From the NCBI GenBank assembly GCA_963819715.1, contig CAWFXE010000002.1:744001-808000 (forward strand): 64,000 nt of DNA. Reading direction: 5' to 3'. The position numbers and the translations under genes were made by a program. This DNA comes from DASUPK01 sp963819715. Lineage in GTDB: Bacteria > Actinomycetota > Thermoleophilia > Solirubrobacterales > 70-9. Position 1 is the first letter of the stretch. Each line of letters opens with the position of its first letter. The notes below the pieces were generated by a model, which saw only the letters and a list, made by a program, of their open reading frames with translations, was not told where the DNA came from and ran no database searches. Below are positions 33,893-43,448 of this stretch, in pieces.

Positions 33893-34252
33893 GTGCTTCA
33901 GAGCTATCTCCCAGTTCTCGTCTTTGCAGGCCTCGGGATCATCGTGGGAGGTGCTTTCGCACTCTTGAACTCGATCACCGGGCCGAAGCGCCCGAATCCG
34001 ATCAAGGGGCAGCCCTATGAGTGCGGGCTCCCCTCCCACATCACGCGGACCTTCCGCTTCGGCGTGAGCTTCTACATGATCGCGATGCTCTTCATCCTCT
34101 TCGACATCGAGGTCGTCTTCCTCTACCCGGTCGGCGTCCTCGTCCACGCCACGAAGAGCGTGTTCGTGCTCGGAGAGATCCTCGTCTTCGTCGCGCTGTT
34201 GCTCGTCGCCCTGGTCTTCGTCTGGCGTCGAGGAGCGCTCGATTGGAAGTAG
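33893..34252 (+). CDS. nuoA: NADH-quinone oxidoreductase subunit A
   Basis: A 119-residue membrane subunit with three helices (about 4-26, 62-82, 88-110) and the family loop GPKRPNPIKGQPYECGLPS; the conserved acidic ECG and FDIEVVFLYP are present. It helps form the quinone-side junction of complex I. GTG start; first gene of a 14-gene operon, and its stop overlaps the nuoB start. Confidence 0.93.
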   Translation: MLQSYLPVLVFAGLGIIVGGAFALLNSITGPKRPNPIKGQPYECGLPSHITRTFRFGVSFYMIAMLFILFDIEVVFLYPVGVLVHATKSVFVLGEILVFVALLLVALVFVWRRGALDWK

Positions 34253-34908
34253 AGAGGGAGAGCCTTCGAGCACGCCAGCTGCGCGCCCGCGATCTCCTTC
34301 GCGGGGACCTGGAGGGACGCGATCTCGAGCAGTACGTCGGGGAGCGCCTGCTCACGACCACGCTCGAGAACGTCCTCAACTGGGGCCGCTCGAACGCCCT
34401 CTTTCCCATGACCTTCGGCCTGGCCTGCTGCGCCATCGAGATGATGTCGATGGTCACCTCGCGCTACGACATCGCGAGGTTCGGGGCTGAGGCCTTCCGC
34501 GCCTCCCCTCGCCAGGCGGACATGATGATTCTCTCCGGCCGAGTCTCGGTGAAGATGGCGCCGGTCGTCCGCCGCGTCTACGACCAGATGCTGGAGCCGA
34601 AGTGGGTGATCGCGATGGGCGCCTGCTCCTCCTCGGGCGGGATGTTCGCCAACTACGCCGTCGTCCAGGGCGCGGACAAGTTCATGCCGGTCGACATCCA
34701 CGTGCCGGGCTGTCCGCCGCGACCGGAGGCCCTGCTTCACGGCTTCAACAAGCTTCAGAAGCTCGTGCGCGGCCGGCCCGACCTGGGCTGGCGCGAGCGC
34801 TACAACGCCGAGGGCACCGAGGAGTGGGCGCGCTTCGAGTCCGGCGAGCCCACCAAGGAGGCGCTCGAGCGAGCCGCCAAGGCGTTGGAGGGCGCGGAAG
34901 ATGCCTGA
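34243..34908 (+). CDS. nuoB: NADH-quinone oxidoreductase subunit B
   Basis: From TTG 34243, which overlaps the end of nuoA, 221 residues. Cluster N2 cysteines are seen in FGLACCAIEMM, GACSSSGGMF and VPGCPPRPEALL. N2 is the last Fe-S cluster before the quinone. The N-terminal 30 residues are charged and longer than in E. coli-type proteins; the C-terminal tail is Glu/Ala-rich. Nothing suggests loss of function. Confidence 0.93.
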   Translation: MEVERESLRARQLRARDLLRGDLEGRDLEQYVGERLLTTTLENVLNWGRSNALFPMTFGLACCAIEMMSMVTSRYDIARFGAEAFRASPRQADMMILSGRVSVKMAPVVRRVYDQMLEPKWVIAMGACSSSGGMFANYAVVQGADKFMPVDIHVPGCPPRPEALLHGFNKLQKLVRGRPDLGWRERYNAEGTEEWARFESGEPTKEALERAAKALEGAEDA

Positions 34909-35461
34909 CGCCCCCGGGCTGGAGCTGATCGCCCAGGGGATCGAGAAGGGGCGGCAGGGAACCGTCATCGAGACCTCGGTCGAGCACGACCGCGCGACGC
35001 TCGTCGTCAACCCCGACGCGATCCTGCACGCGCTCGGCTGGCTCCGCGACACGCCCGACCAGGGCTACCGCTTCCTCTCCAGCGTGCACGCCGCCGACTA
35101 CCTGCCGGCGACGCCTCGCTTCGCCGTCCACTACGAGCTGCTCTGCCGGGACCGCATGGAGCGCCTGCACGTCAAGGCGCTGCTCGCGGACCCGGCCGCC
35201 GGGGAGGAGTCGAACGGCATCCCGGCCGAGGAGAAGCTCCCCGAGCTCGACTCGTGCGTCGAGCTCTTCCCCACGGCCGACTTCCAGGAGCGCGAGGCCT
35301 ATGACTTCTTCGGAATCGTCTTCCGTGGCCACCCGGACCTGCGCCGGATCCTGATGCCCGAGGACTACGTCGGCTGGCCGCAGCGCCGCGACTACCCGAT
35401 CGGCGGCGAGCCCGTCCTCTTCACCCACAACGAGATCGAAGCCCCGAGGTGGTTCGAGTAA
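34901..35461 (+). CDS. nuoC: NADH-quinone oxidoreductase subunit C
   Basis: A 186-residue protein carrying the 30-kDa-subunit signature EREAYDFFGIVFRGHPDLRR ILMPEDYVGWPQRRDYP (split here). It belongs to the peripheral arm beside NuoB and NuoD. The start overlaps nuoB by 8 bases, and its TAA overlaps the nuoD ATG. It is separate from nuoD, unlike the fused form in some enterobacteria. Confidence 0.92.
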   Translation: MPDAPGLELIAQGIEKGRQGTVIETSVEHDRATLVVNPDAILHALGWLRDTPDQGYRFLSSVHAADYLPATPRFAVHYELLCRDRMERLHVKALLADPAAGEESNGIPAEEKLPELDSCVELFPTADFQEREAYDFFGIVFRGHPDLRRILMPEDYVGWPQRRDYPIGGEPVLFTHNEIEAPRWFE

Positions 35462-36765
35462 TGGCCGACGAGCTGCTCCGCGACGAGGCAGACGTCACCG
35501 AGCGCGGGTACTCGCGCGAGGCGGAGGACCCCTCGGCGCCCCTGGTGGACGCCGCCGAGATCGCTCATCAGGACCTCCAGGAGCCGGGCCTCGAGCCCGA
35601 GCAGGAGATCCTCACGATCAACATGGGCCCGCACCACCCGGCCACTCACGGGGTGCTGCGGCTGATCGTGACCCTCCAGGGCGAGCGGGTTCTCGACTGC
35701 AAGCCGATCATGGGCTACCTCCACACCGGGATCGAGAAGTCCTGCGAGGACAAGAGCTACTGGAAGGTCATCCCGTTCGTGGAGCGGATGGACTACCTCT
35801 CCTACTTCTTCCAGATGGAGGCCTTCTGCGGCACGGTCGAGCGCCTGATCGAGATGGAGATCCCCGATCGCGCGAAGTACCTGCGCATCCTCCACATGGA
35901 GCTCAACAGGATCCACTCGCATCTGGTCTGGCTCGGCACATCCGCGCTGGACCTCGGCGCGATCTCGATGTTCTGGTACTGCTTCCGGGAGCGCGACACC
36001 ATCCTCGACCTCTTCGAGATGTCGTCCGGTCAGCGGATGCACACCCGCTACTTCCAGGTCGGCGGCGTCTTCGAGGACATCCCCGTCGGCTTCGAGCGGA
36101 AGGTCCGGCAGTTCACCGATGCGATGCCGAGCCGGATCGACCAGTACGAGGCGCTGCTCGACAAGAACGAGATCTTCCTGCACCGCACCCGGAACGTCGG
36201 TGTCGTCTCGCGCGAACGGCTGCTTGAGCTCGGCGTCACCGGCCCGCTCCTCCGGGCGGCCGGCGAGCCGTGGGACCTCCGCAAGTCCCCGGGCTACCTG
36301 AGCTACGACGACTTCGACTTCAAGATCCCGGTCGGGACGATCGGCGACGGATACGACCGGTACCGCGTTCGCCTCCAGGAGATGCGGGAATCTGTGCGGA
36401 TCATCGAGCAGGTCCTCGACGGCCTGCCCGAGGGCCCCTGGATCTCCGACGACCGCAAGTACGTGCTCCCTCCGCGCGACGAGCTGCCGACCTCGATGGA
36501 GGCCCTGATCCACCACTTCAAGCTCGTCACCGAGGGCTACCGGGTGGCGCCGGGCGAGCTCTACTACTCGATCGAGTCGCCGCGCGGCGAGCTCGGCTGC
36601 TTCGTGTTGGCCGACGGCTCCTCGAAGCCGGCGCGCGTCCACTTCCGCGACCCCTCGTTCGTCAACCTCCAGGCCTTCCGGGACATGTCGGTCGGCGGGC
36701 TGATCGCGGACCTGATCCAGAACCTGGCGATGCTCGATCCGATCATCGGAGGGGTGGACCGATGA
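35461..36765 (+). CDS. nuoD: NADH-quinone oxidoreductase subunit D
   Basis: About 434 residues from ATG 35461 (TAATG overlap with nuoC). The 49-kDa-subunit motifs NMGPHHPATHGVLRLIVTL (His pair at the quinone site) and GYLHTGIEK are present, and the C-terminus ends GGLIADLIQNLAMLDPIIGG VDR (split). It lines the quinone-binding cavity with NuoB. An N-terminal extension of about 45 acidic residues precedes the core. Its TGA overlaps the nuoE ATG. Confidence 0.93.
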   Translation: MADELLRDEADVTERGYSREAEDPSAPLVDAAEIAHQDLQEPGLEPEQEILTINMGPHHPATHGVLRLIVTLQGERVLDCKPIMGYLHTGIEKSCEDKSYWKVIPFVERMDYLSYFFQMEAFCGTVERLIEMEIPDRAKYLRILHMELNRIHSHLVWLGTSALDLGAISMFWYCFRERDTILDLFEMSSGQRMHTRYFQVGGVFEDIPVGFERKVRQFTDAMPSRIDQYEALLDKNEIFLHRTRNVGVVSRERLLELGVTGPLLRAAGEPWDLRKSPGYLSYDDFDFKIPVGTIGDGYDRYRVRLQEMRESVRIIEQVLDGLPEGPWISDDRKYVLPPRDELPTSMEALIHHFKLVTEGYRVAPGELYYSIESPRGELGCFVLADGSSKPARVHFRDPSFVNLQAFRDMSVGGLIADLIQNLAMLDPIIGGVDR

Positions 36766-37591
36766 GCCCACTGATGCCGAAGGGCAAGCGGCCCTGGACC
36801 GCGGACCCCGGGCACATCCACGATTCGCCGGCTCCGCCGCCGATGCCCGACGAACAGGAGCAGGTCGGCGTCGACATCCCCGCCGAGGAGATCGAGGTCA
36901 TCCAGGCCAGCACGGAGGAGCGTCAGCCCCACGGCGAGCCCGCTCCCGTCCCCGAGCCCTCCGAGGTCGAGGTGCCGCGCGCGCTCGCGCAGGAAATCCG
37001 GCGGGCGATGAAGCGCTACCCGCAGAAGCGCTCGGCCTCGATCCCGGCGCTCTGGTCAGTGCAACGCCGCTACGGCTGGTGCACGCCCGAGGGGATCGAG
37101 CAGGCCGCCGCCGTCATGGGAGTGACCCCCGGCTACCTCGAGTCGGTCGCCAGCTTCTACGACCTCTTCCGCATGGAGCCCGAGGGCGATCACCAGGTTC
37201 TGGTCTGCACCAACATCAGCTGCTGGCTGCGCGGGGCCGACGAACTACTACGAGGCGTTCAAGGAGGCCGCGGGCAGCGGAGGCGAAGCCGAGCAGCCCG
37301 CGGATGATGGAGCCTCTGAGGACGGCAAGGTCTTCGTTCGCGGGCTTCGAGTGCCTCGGCGCCTGCGACCTGGCGCCGATGGCCTCGATCGACGAGCGCT
37401 ACTACGGGCCGCTCACCGAGGAGGACGCCGAGACCGCGGTCGAGCAGCTGCGCCGGAACAGCAAGGAGGTCCTGCCGGAGAAGCGCCTGGTGGACCGCCC
37501 CGTCGCCGGAGACGTGAAGCCGCCCGCGGACAAGCGGCTCAGCCGCCACCCCGTCAACAAGTCCAAGCCGAAGCCGAGGAAGAAATCCTGA
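36762..37591 (+). CDS. nuoE: NADH-quinone oxidoreductase subunit E (two frameshifts in this sequence)
   Basis: ATG 36762 overlaps the nuoD stop. An acidic Pro-rich N-terminus of about 65 residues precedes the thioredoxin-like [2Fe-2S] domain: PALWSVQRRYGWCTPEGIEQ, VASFYDLFRMEPEGDHQVLV and CTNISCWLRGADE. Frame then shifts near 37243, giving YYEAFKEAAGSGGEAEQPAD in another frame, and again near 37345 to FAGFECLGACDLAPMASIDE. All four N1a cluster cysteines survive across the frames, and the rest of the operon is intact, so sequencing indels are more likely than a real break. The C-terminal tail is Lys/Pro-rich (KSKPKPRKKS). NuoE and NuoF form the NADH-oxidising tip. Confidence 0.85.
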
Positions 37592-38877
37592 TGCCCCCAC
37601 TGAAGGCCTTCGAGACCCGCATGCTCTTCCGGAACATCGACGAGCCGAATCTGGCGTCCATCAGGACCTATCGCAAGTTCGGCGGCTACCAGTCGATCCG
37701 CAAGGCCTACAGGGAGATGACTCCCGAGGAGGTCCTGAAGGAGCTCGAGGACTCCGGGCTGCGCGGCCGCGGCGGCGCGGGGTTCTCGATGGGCAAGAAG
37801 GCCTCCTTCCTGCCCCGCGGGGACATGGACAAGTACCTCTGCTGCAACGCCGACGAGTCCGAGCCCGGCGCCTTCAAGGACCGCGAGCTGCTGCAGAAGA
37901 ACCCGCACCAGCTGATCGAGGGGATCATCATCGCGGCCCGCGCAGCCGGTGCCAACCGCTGCTTCATCTACATCCGCGGCGAGTACGACCTGCAGGGCGA
38001 CATCCTGGACAAGGCGGTCGAGGAGGCCTACAAGGCCGGCTTCCTCGGCGAGAACGTGCTCGGCACCGGAGAGCAGGTCGAGCTGGTCGTCCATCGCGGC
38101 GCCGGCGCCTACATCTGCGGAGAGGAGACCGCGCTGCTCGACTCGCTCGAGGGCAAGCGAGGCAACCCGAGGCTCAAGCCACCCTTCCCCGCCGTCCAGG
38201 GCCTCTACGACGGGCCGACGCTGATCAACAACGTCGAGACCCTCTCCAACGCGCCGCACATCATCGCCTCGGGCGCCGACTGGTTCAAGAGCTTCGGCAC
38301 GGAGCAGAGCCCCGGCACCAAGGTGGTCTCCGTCTCCGGGGACGTGCAGCGACCCGGCAACTACGAGATCGAGCTCGGCATCGAGACCAAGCGCCTGATC
38401 AACGGGCTCGCCGGCGGACCGCTCGCCGGCCGGAAGATCAAGGGCATCTTCCCGGGCGGATCCTCCTCGCCCGTACTGCTGCCCGAGGAGGCGATGGACA
38501 CCCCGTACAGCTTCGAGGCGATGCAGGAGGCCGGCTCGATGCTTGGCTCAGGCTCGATCATCGTCTTCGACGACACGACGAACGTCGTCGAGCTGGCGCT
38601 GCGGACCGCGCGCTTCTACCACCACGAGTCCTGCGGCAAGTGCACCCCCTGCCGCGAGGGCACCAACTGGACGGTGAAGATGCTCGAGCGGATGATCCGC
38701 GGCGAGGCGACGCCGATCGACCTGGAGACGGTCTCCTCGGTCCAGGACAACATCATCGGCAACTGCCTCTGCGTCCTGGGCGACTCGATGGCGATGCCGA
38801 TCGGGGCGATGGTCAAGAAGTTCCGCGACGAGTTCATCGAGGCGATCCAGCGGCAGCCTATGAGGCTCGCGGCGTGA
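37591..38877 (+). CDS. nuoF: NADH-quinone oxidoreductase subunit F
   Basis: A 428-residue subunit with the NADH-binding GRGGAGFSMGKK, the FMN-binding segment CNADESEPGAFKDRELL and ARAAGANRCFIYIRGEY. The N3 [4Fe-4S] cluster site is ESCGKCTPCREGT plus the distal Cys in NCLCVLGDS. It takes electrons from NADH to FMN. ATG 37591 overlaps the nuoE TGA; the TGA overlaps the nuoG GTG. Confidence 0.94.
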   Translation: MPPLKAFETRMLFRNIDEPNLASIRTYRKFGGYQSIRKAYREMTPEEVLKELEDSGLRGRGGAGFSMGKKASFLPRGDMDKYLCCNADESEPGAFKDRELLQKNPHQLIEGIIIAARAAGANRCFIYIRGEYDLQGDILDKAVEEAYKAGFLGENVLGTGEQVELVVHRGAGAYICGEETALLDSLEGKRGNPRLKPPFPAVQGLYDGPTLINNVETLSNAPHIIASGADWFKSFGTEQSPGTKVVSVSGDVQRPGNYEIELGIETKRLINGLAGGPLAGRKIKGIFPGGSSSPVLLPEEAMDTPYSFEAMQEAGSMLGSGSIIVFDDTTNVVELALRTARFYHHESCGKCTPCREGTNWTVKMLERMIRGEATPIDLETVSSVQDNIIGNCLCVLGDSMAMPIGAMVKKFRDEFIEAIQRQPMRLAA

Positions 38878-41309
38878 CGCGGCAGATCCGCAACCACGTT
38901 TCGATCGTGGTCGATGGCCGCGAGGTGACGGCGCCCGAGGGCACGATGCTCCACGACGCGGCCAAGATGGGCGACGTCGAGATCCCGGTCTTCTGTTACG
39001 AGCCGAAGCTCGGCGACCCGGTCGGGGCCTGCCGGATGTGCCTGGTGGAGATCGAGGGAATGCCGAAGCTGCAGACGTCCTGCTCCACGCCGATCCGCGA
39101 CGGCATGGTCGTCTACACGCAGACCGACCGGGTGAAGGAGGCGCAGAACGCGGTCGTCGAGTTCCTGCTGGTCAACCATCCACTCGACTGCCCGGTCTGC
39201 GACAAGGGCGGCGAGTGCCCGCTCCAGGACATCGCGATGGGCTGGGGCCCCGGCAAGAGCCGCTTCACCGATCCCAAGCGCCACTTCCAGAAGCCGCTCG
39301 AGCTCTCGCCCCTGGTCGCGATCGACCGCGAGCGCTGCATCCTCTGCTACCGCTGCGTCCGCTTCAGCCAGGAGGTAGCGGAGGACGAGCAGCTGCAGCT
39401 GCTCGAGCGCGGCGACAAGACATTCGTCGGGACCTTCGACGAGCGGCCCTACATCGCGCCCTTCCACGGCAACATCACCGAGCTCTGCCCGGTCGGCGCG
39501 CTGACCTCCTACACGTACCGCTTCAAGGCGCGCCCCTGGGACATCGAGGACGCGGGCTCGATCTGCACGCTGTGTCCTTCTCAATGCAACGTCGTGTTCA
39601 CGGTTCGCGACGAGCACGTCATGCGGGTGCTCGCCCGCGACAACGCCGAGGTCGACGACGGCTGGCTCTGCGACAAGGGCCGCTTCGCCTTCCAGATGTT
39701 CAACTCGGAGGACCGCATCACGCGGCCGATGGTCCGCGCCGGCGACGGCAGCCTCAGTCCGATCAGCTGGGACGAGGCGGCGGCGAAGGTCGCCGACGCG
39801 ATCCGGGGCGCCGGCGAAAAGGCGACCGCCATCGTCGGCGGCGCCACTTCCAACGAGGAGGGCTGGCTGGTTCAGAAGATCATGCGCGACAGCGGCTCGA
39901 CCAATGTCGACTCCTCTGCCAGCCCCGTGGACGCACGCCTTCTCGGGGAGCTCTCGCGACCTGAGCTTGGGTCCAAGATCTCGGACCTCGACCACGCCGA
40001 CGCGATCGTTGTGATCGGGGTCGATCCGCTCCACGAGATGCCGATCCTCGACCTCCGCATCCGCAAGGCGGTCCGGCGCGCCGGCGCCAAGCTGGCCGTC
40101 GCCTCGGAGCGACCCACCGCGCTGGACGGCGGCGCGGACGAGGCGATCCGCTACGCGCCCGGCGACTCCGCCTCCTTCCTCCGAGCCCTCGCCGGAGCGC
40201 TCGGCGCCGAGGGCTACGACGCCGAGGGACCCTTCAAGAAGGAGGCCACCGCAGTCGCCGAGCTGCTGCGCGACACCCCAGACCAGACGATCATCTGGGG
40301 AGAGCGGCTCTGGCGCAGCCCGGGAGCCGTCGAGGCACTCCACGCCTGCGCCCGGGCCTGCGAGATGCACCAGCGGATCGGCCCTGGACTGCTCGAGGTC
40401 CCCGAGGAATCGAATGCCCGCGGCCTGCGCGAGGTCGGCTGCCTGCCCGGCGCTGAGCCCGGCCTGGAGCCGGTGGAGCCCGGCCGCGGCAGCGCCGCGA
40501 TCAAGGACGGCCTCGCCGCCCACGAGCTCGGCGCGACGCTGCTCGTCAACGCCGATCCGGTTCGCACCCAACCCGACGCCGAGGGATGGCGCCAGGCCCT
40601 CGCCGGCAACTTCGTAGTCGCGATCGCAAGCTTCGAGGACGAGTCGACGCGGCTCGCGAACCTCGTGATCCCGGCGGAGACCTTCGCGGAGAAGGAGGGC
40701 ACCGTCACCCACCCGGACGGGCGGCTCCAGCGCCTACGCCGCAACGTCCCGCTTCCCGAGGGCATGATCGCGGGCTGGCGCTTCCTGGCGGCGGTGGCAG
40801 CGGAGCTGGGTAGCGATCTGACGCCTGAATCCCCGGCGGAGGTCTTCGAGGCGCTCTCGAACGAGGTCCCCTTCTACGACTCGATCACCTATGAGGAGAT
40901 CGGAGGAACGGGCCTGCGCTGGGGCGACCGCGACCCCGGTTCCTCATGGACACCCTCGGCCGCGCCAGCCTCGGCACCTCAGCCAGAGGCCTCGACGAAC
41001 GCCAGCGGCCTGCTCCTCGGCACCTATCGCGACCTCTGGGCCGCCGACGTCACCAAGCGAAATCCGGCCCTGCGCTTCCTGATGCCCAAGCAGAAGCTCG
41101 AGCTTCACGCAAAGGACGCGGAAGCTCTCGAGGTCGCCAACGGGGACGAGGTCACGGTCGCCGTCAACGGGCACAGCGTCGAGGCAACCATCGCGATCCG
41201 CGAGCGGATGAAGGAGGGCGCCGCCTTCCTGATCGAGGGCACCGACGACTCCAACGCCAACATCCTCACGAACGGCGTTCCGCAAACCATCAAGGTGACG
41301 AAGCGGTGA
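38874..41309 (+). CDS. nuoG: NADH-quinone oxidoreductase subunit G
   Basis: From GTG 38874, 811 residues. The N-terminal [2Fe-2S] ferredoxin domain has C41, C53, C56 and C70. The His-Cys site is HPLDCPVCDKGGECPLQD. The third cluster is CILCYRCVRF with ELCPVGAL. An additional CTLCPSQC plus a Cys about 34 residues later is the N7-type cluster of molybdopterin-oxidoreductase-like NuoG. The C-terminal two-thirds is the degenerate molybdopterin-family domain ending in a formate-dehydrogenase-like barrel (NPALRFLMPKQKLELHAKDA). It is an electron wire from NuoF to NuoI. A Ser/Ala/Pro linker (about residues 695-715) is low-complexity. Confidence 0.93.
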   Translation: MTRQIRNHVSIVVDGREVTAPEGTMLHDAAKMGDVEIPVFCYEPKLGDPVGACRMCLVEIEGMPKLQTSCSTPIRDGMVVYTQTDRVKEAQNAVVEFLLVNHPLDCPVCDKGGECPLQDIAMGWGPGKSRFTDPKRHFQKPLELSPLVAIDRERCILCYRCVRFSQEVAEDEQLQLLERGDKTFVGTFDERPYIAPFHGNITELCPVGALTSYTYRFKARPWDIEDAGSICTLCPSQCNVVFTVRDEHVMRVLARDNAEVDDGWLCDKGRFAFQMFNSEDRITRPMVRAGDGSLSPISWDEAAAKVADAIRGAGEKATAIVGGATSNEEGWLVQKIMRDSGSTNVDSSASPVDARLLGELSRPELGSKISDLDHADAIVVIGVDPLHEMPILDLRIRKAVRRAGAKLAVASERPTALDGGADEAIRYAPGDSASFLRALAGALGAEGYDAEGPFKKEATAVAELLRDTPDQTIIWGERLWRSPGAVEALHACARACEMHQRIGPGLLEVPEESNARGLREVGCLPGAEPGLEPVEPGRGSAAIKDGLAAHELGATLLVNADPVRTQPDAEGWRQALAGNFVVAIASFEDESTRLANLVIPAETFAEKEGTVTHPDGRLQRLRRNVPLPEGMIAGWRFLAAVAAELGSDLTPESPAEVFEALSNEVPFYDSITYEEIGGTGLRWGDRDPGSSWTPSAAPASAPQPEASTNASGLLLGTYRDLWAADVTKRNPALRFLMPKQKLELHAKDAEALEVANGDEVTVAVNGHSVEATIAIRERMKEGAAFLIEGTDDSNANILTNGVPQTIKVTKR

Positions 41310-42319
41310 GCCTGCCCATCCCGCTCCCCATCGCCGAGGTCGACTACGTCGAGGCCACCTGGGTGATGGTGGTGAAGTCGGTGATCATCTTCCTCGGCGT
41401 CTTCATGATCGTCCCGATCCTGACGGTCGCCGAGCGGAAGCTGATCGGCCGCTTCCAGAACCGCTACGGGCCGAACCGCGTCGGCCCGGTCGGCCTGGTT
41501 CAGCCACTGGCGGACATCATCAAGCTCGCCGGCAAGGAGATGTTCCGGCCTAACGCCGCGGTGCCGTGGCTGTTCGCCATCGCCCCGGCGATCGTGATCT
41601 TCTCAGGCATCGTCACGCTGGCGATCCTGCCCTTCGGCAACGTCCAGGACGGGATCGGGCTCTACGGGATCGACGTCTCGATCGGCGTCCTCTACTTCTT
41701 CGCCTTCGGCTCCCTCTCGTTCTACGGCCTGCTGCTCGCAGGATGGTCCTCGGGCTCGAAGTACAGCTTCCTGGGCGCGATGCGCTCGGCCGCGCAGCTG
41801 ATCTCGTACGAGGTCTCGATGGGCCTCTCGCTGCTGGGCGTCGTGATGATGACCGGCTCGCTGTCGCTCACCCACATCGTCGACGCCCAGGGCACGATCT
41901 GGAACATCGTCCCCCAGATCGTCGGCTTCCTGATCTTCATGATCGCCGGCTTCGCGGAGACCAACCGCTCGCCGTTCGACCTGCCCGAGGCGGACGCCGA
42001 GCTGGTCCAGGGCTACATGACCGAGTACGGCGGCATGCGCTTCGGCTCCTACCTGCTGGCGGAGTACCTGGAGATGTTCGTCGTCTCCGGCATCGCGGTC
42101 ACCTTCTTCCTCGGCGGCTGGATGGGACCCGGCCCCGGCTGGCTCGACCCGGTCTGGATGGTGGCCAAGACACTGACCCTCGTCTGCTTCTTCATCTGGA
42201 TCCGCGCGACCCTCCCCCGCCTTCGCTACGACCAGCTGATGTCGCTCGGCTGGAAGGTGATGCTGCCGCTGGCGACGCTGAACATCCTCGTCACCGCCGT
42301 GATCGTGACTGTGAGCTGA
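41306..42319 (+). CDS. nuoH: NADH-quinone oxidoreductase subunit H
   Basis: A 337-residue membrane protein from GTG 41306 with eight or nine helices. Family signatures are GRFQNRYGPNRVGPVGLVQP near residue 50 and AGFAETNRSPFDLPEADAEL near 215. It forms the quinone entry channel and links the peripheral and membrane arms. GTGA overlap with nuoG; its TGA overlaps the nuoI ATG. Confidence 0.94.
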   Translation: MSLPIPLPIAEVDYVEATWVMVVKSVIIFLGVFMIVPILTVAERKLIGRFQNRYGPNRVGPVGLVQPLADIIKLAGKEMFRPNAAVPWLFAIAPAIVIFSGIVTLAILPFGNVQDGIGLYGIDVSIGVLYFFAFGSLSFYGLLLAGWSSGSKYSFLGAMRSAAQLISYEVSMGLSLLGVVMMTGSLSLTHIVDAQGTIWNIVPQIVGFLIFMIAGFAETNRSPFDLPEADAELVQGYMTEYGGMRFGSYLLAEYLEMFVVSGIAVTFFLGGWMGPGPGWLDPVWMVAKTLTLVCFFIWIRATLPRLRYDQLMSLGWKVMLPLATLNILVTAVIVTVS

Positions 42320-42912
42320 TGCAGGCGAAGCTCAACACGGAGAAGACCGACTGGACGGAGTTCCCCTACCTCGAGAGCCACGAGGACGTGATCTCGGTCC
42401 AGCGCGGCCCCGAGCCCGGCGGCGCCGGCGGCGCCTACCGTGCCTTCGGCGAGACGCTCCGCGGCCTGCGCACCACCTTCGGCCGGGTGCTCGAGGGAAC
42501 GGTGACGATCCAGTACCCAGAGGAGAAGACGCCGGTCTACCAGCGCTTCCGCGGCCGCCACAAGCTCCACCGCTTTGAAGATGAGGGGTCAGATATGAAG
42601 GGCCTCGAGAAGTGCGTCGGATGCAGTCTCTGCGCCGCCGCCTGTCCGGCCGACTGCATCCGGGTGGTGGCCCATGAGAACGACCCCGAGCACCGCGTCT
42701 CCGCCGGCGAGCGCTACGCCGAGGTCTACGAGATCAATCTCTCCCGCTGCATCTTCTGCGGCTACTGCGAGGTCGCCTGCCCCTTCGACGCGATCACGAT
42801 GGGCCACGACTACGAGATGTCCGACTACAACCGCTCGGACCTGATCTTCACGAAGGAGATGCTGCTCGCCGAGCCGATCGACCGGACGCCGCTGCGGAGC
42901 GAGGGCGAGTAG
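42319..42912 (+). CDS. nuoI: NADH-quinone oxidoreductase subunit I
   Basis: A 197-residue ferredoxin-like subunit with two 4Fe-4S motifs, CVGCSLCAAACPADC and CIFCGYCEVACPFDA (clusters N6a/N6b). A 60-residue N-terminal extension is Gly/Pro-rich in its middle. ATG 42319 overlaps the nuoH stop, and TAG 42910-42912 overlaps the nuoJ GTG. Confidence 0.93.
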   Translation: MQAKLNTEKTDWTEFPYLESHEDVISVQRGPEPGGAGGAYRAFGETLRGLRTTFGRVLEGTVTIQYPEEKTPVYQRFRGRHKLHRFEDEGSDMKGLEKCVGCSLCAAACPADCIRVVAHENDPEHRVSAGERYAEVYEINLSRCIFCGYCEVACPFDAITMGHDYEMSDYNRSDLIFTKEMLLAEPIDRTPLRSEGE

Positions 42913-43448
42913 TGGTCCAGGTCTGCTTTTTCCTCGGAGCGATCGGCTGCCTCGGCGGGGCGATCGCGGTGATCGCTCTCCGCAATCCCTTCTACAGCGT
43001 GCTCGCGTTGATCGTCCACCTGATCTCGCTCGCCGGCCTCTTCCTGCTCCTACAGGGCGAATTCCTCGCGGCGGCGCAGATCGTGGTCTACGCCGGCGCG
43101 GTGATGGTCCTCTACGTCTTCGTCGCCGCCTACGTCGGCAACGTCGACGAGCCGCTCTGGGAGCCGATCCCGGGACAGCGCTTCATCGCGCCGATGCTCG
43201 GCCTCGCGCTGTTCGTCGAGCTTGCGATCGCCATCACCGGCTCTGGCCTGGAGGCGATCGACACCACGGGCCCGACGGTCGAGCTCGGCTTCGGCTCGCC
43301 CTCGGCGATCGGCAAGCTCCTGCTCGAGCGCTTCCTGATCGCATTCGAGGCCGCGTCGCTCCTGCTGCTGATCGCGGCAGTGGGAGCCGTGGTGCTGGCG
43401 GGCCGCCACCAGGCCGGAGAGCCCGACGCGCCCCAGGAGCCCGCCTGA
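42912..43448 (+). CDS. nuoJ: NADH-quinone oxidoreductase subunit J
   Basis: A 178-residue five-helix membrane subunit. The helix 3 region FLAAAQIVVYAGAVMVLYVF, with its pi-bulge near YAGAV, is diagnostic. It forms part of the proton-translocating membrane domain beside NuoA/NuoK. The hydrophilic C-terminal end (GRHQAGEPDAPQEPA) faces the cytoplasm or periplasm. Overlaps both neighbours by one to four bases. Confidence 0.92.
   Translation: MVQVCFFLGAIGCLGGAIAVIALRNPFYSVLALIVHLISLAGLFLLLQGEFLAAAQIVVYAGAVMVLYVFVAAYVGNVDEPLWEPIPGQRFIAPMLGLALFVELAIAITGSGLEAIDTTGPTVELGFGSPSAIGKLLLERFLIAFEAASLLLLIAAVGAVVLAGRHQAGEPDAPQEPA

Noticed and set aside
35392..36771. 459-codon minus-strand frame opposite nuoD
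   Set aside because: Antisense shadow of nuoD; Asp/Val/Glu/Arg-rich composition typical of reversed coding sequence.
38616..40712. 698-codon minus-strand frame opposite nuoG
   Set aside because: Same composition artefact; nuoG motifs on the plus strand are decisive.
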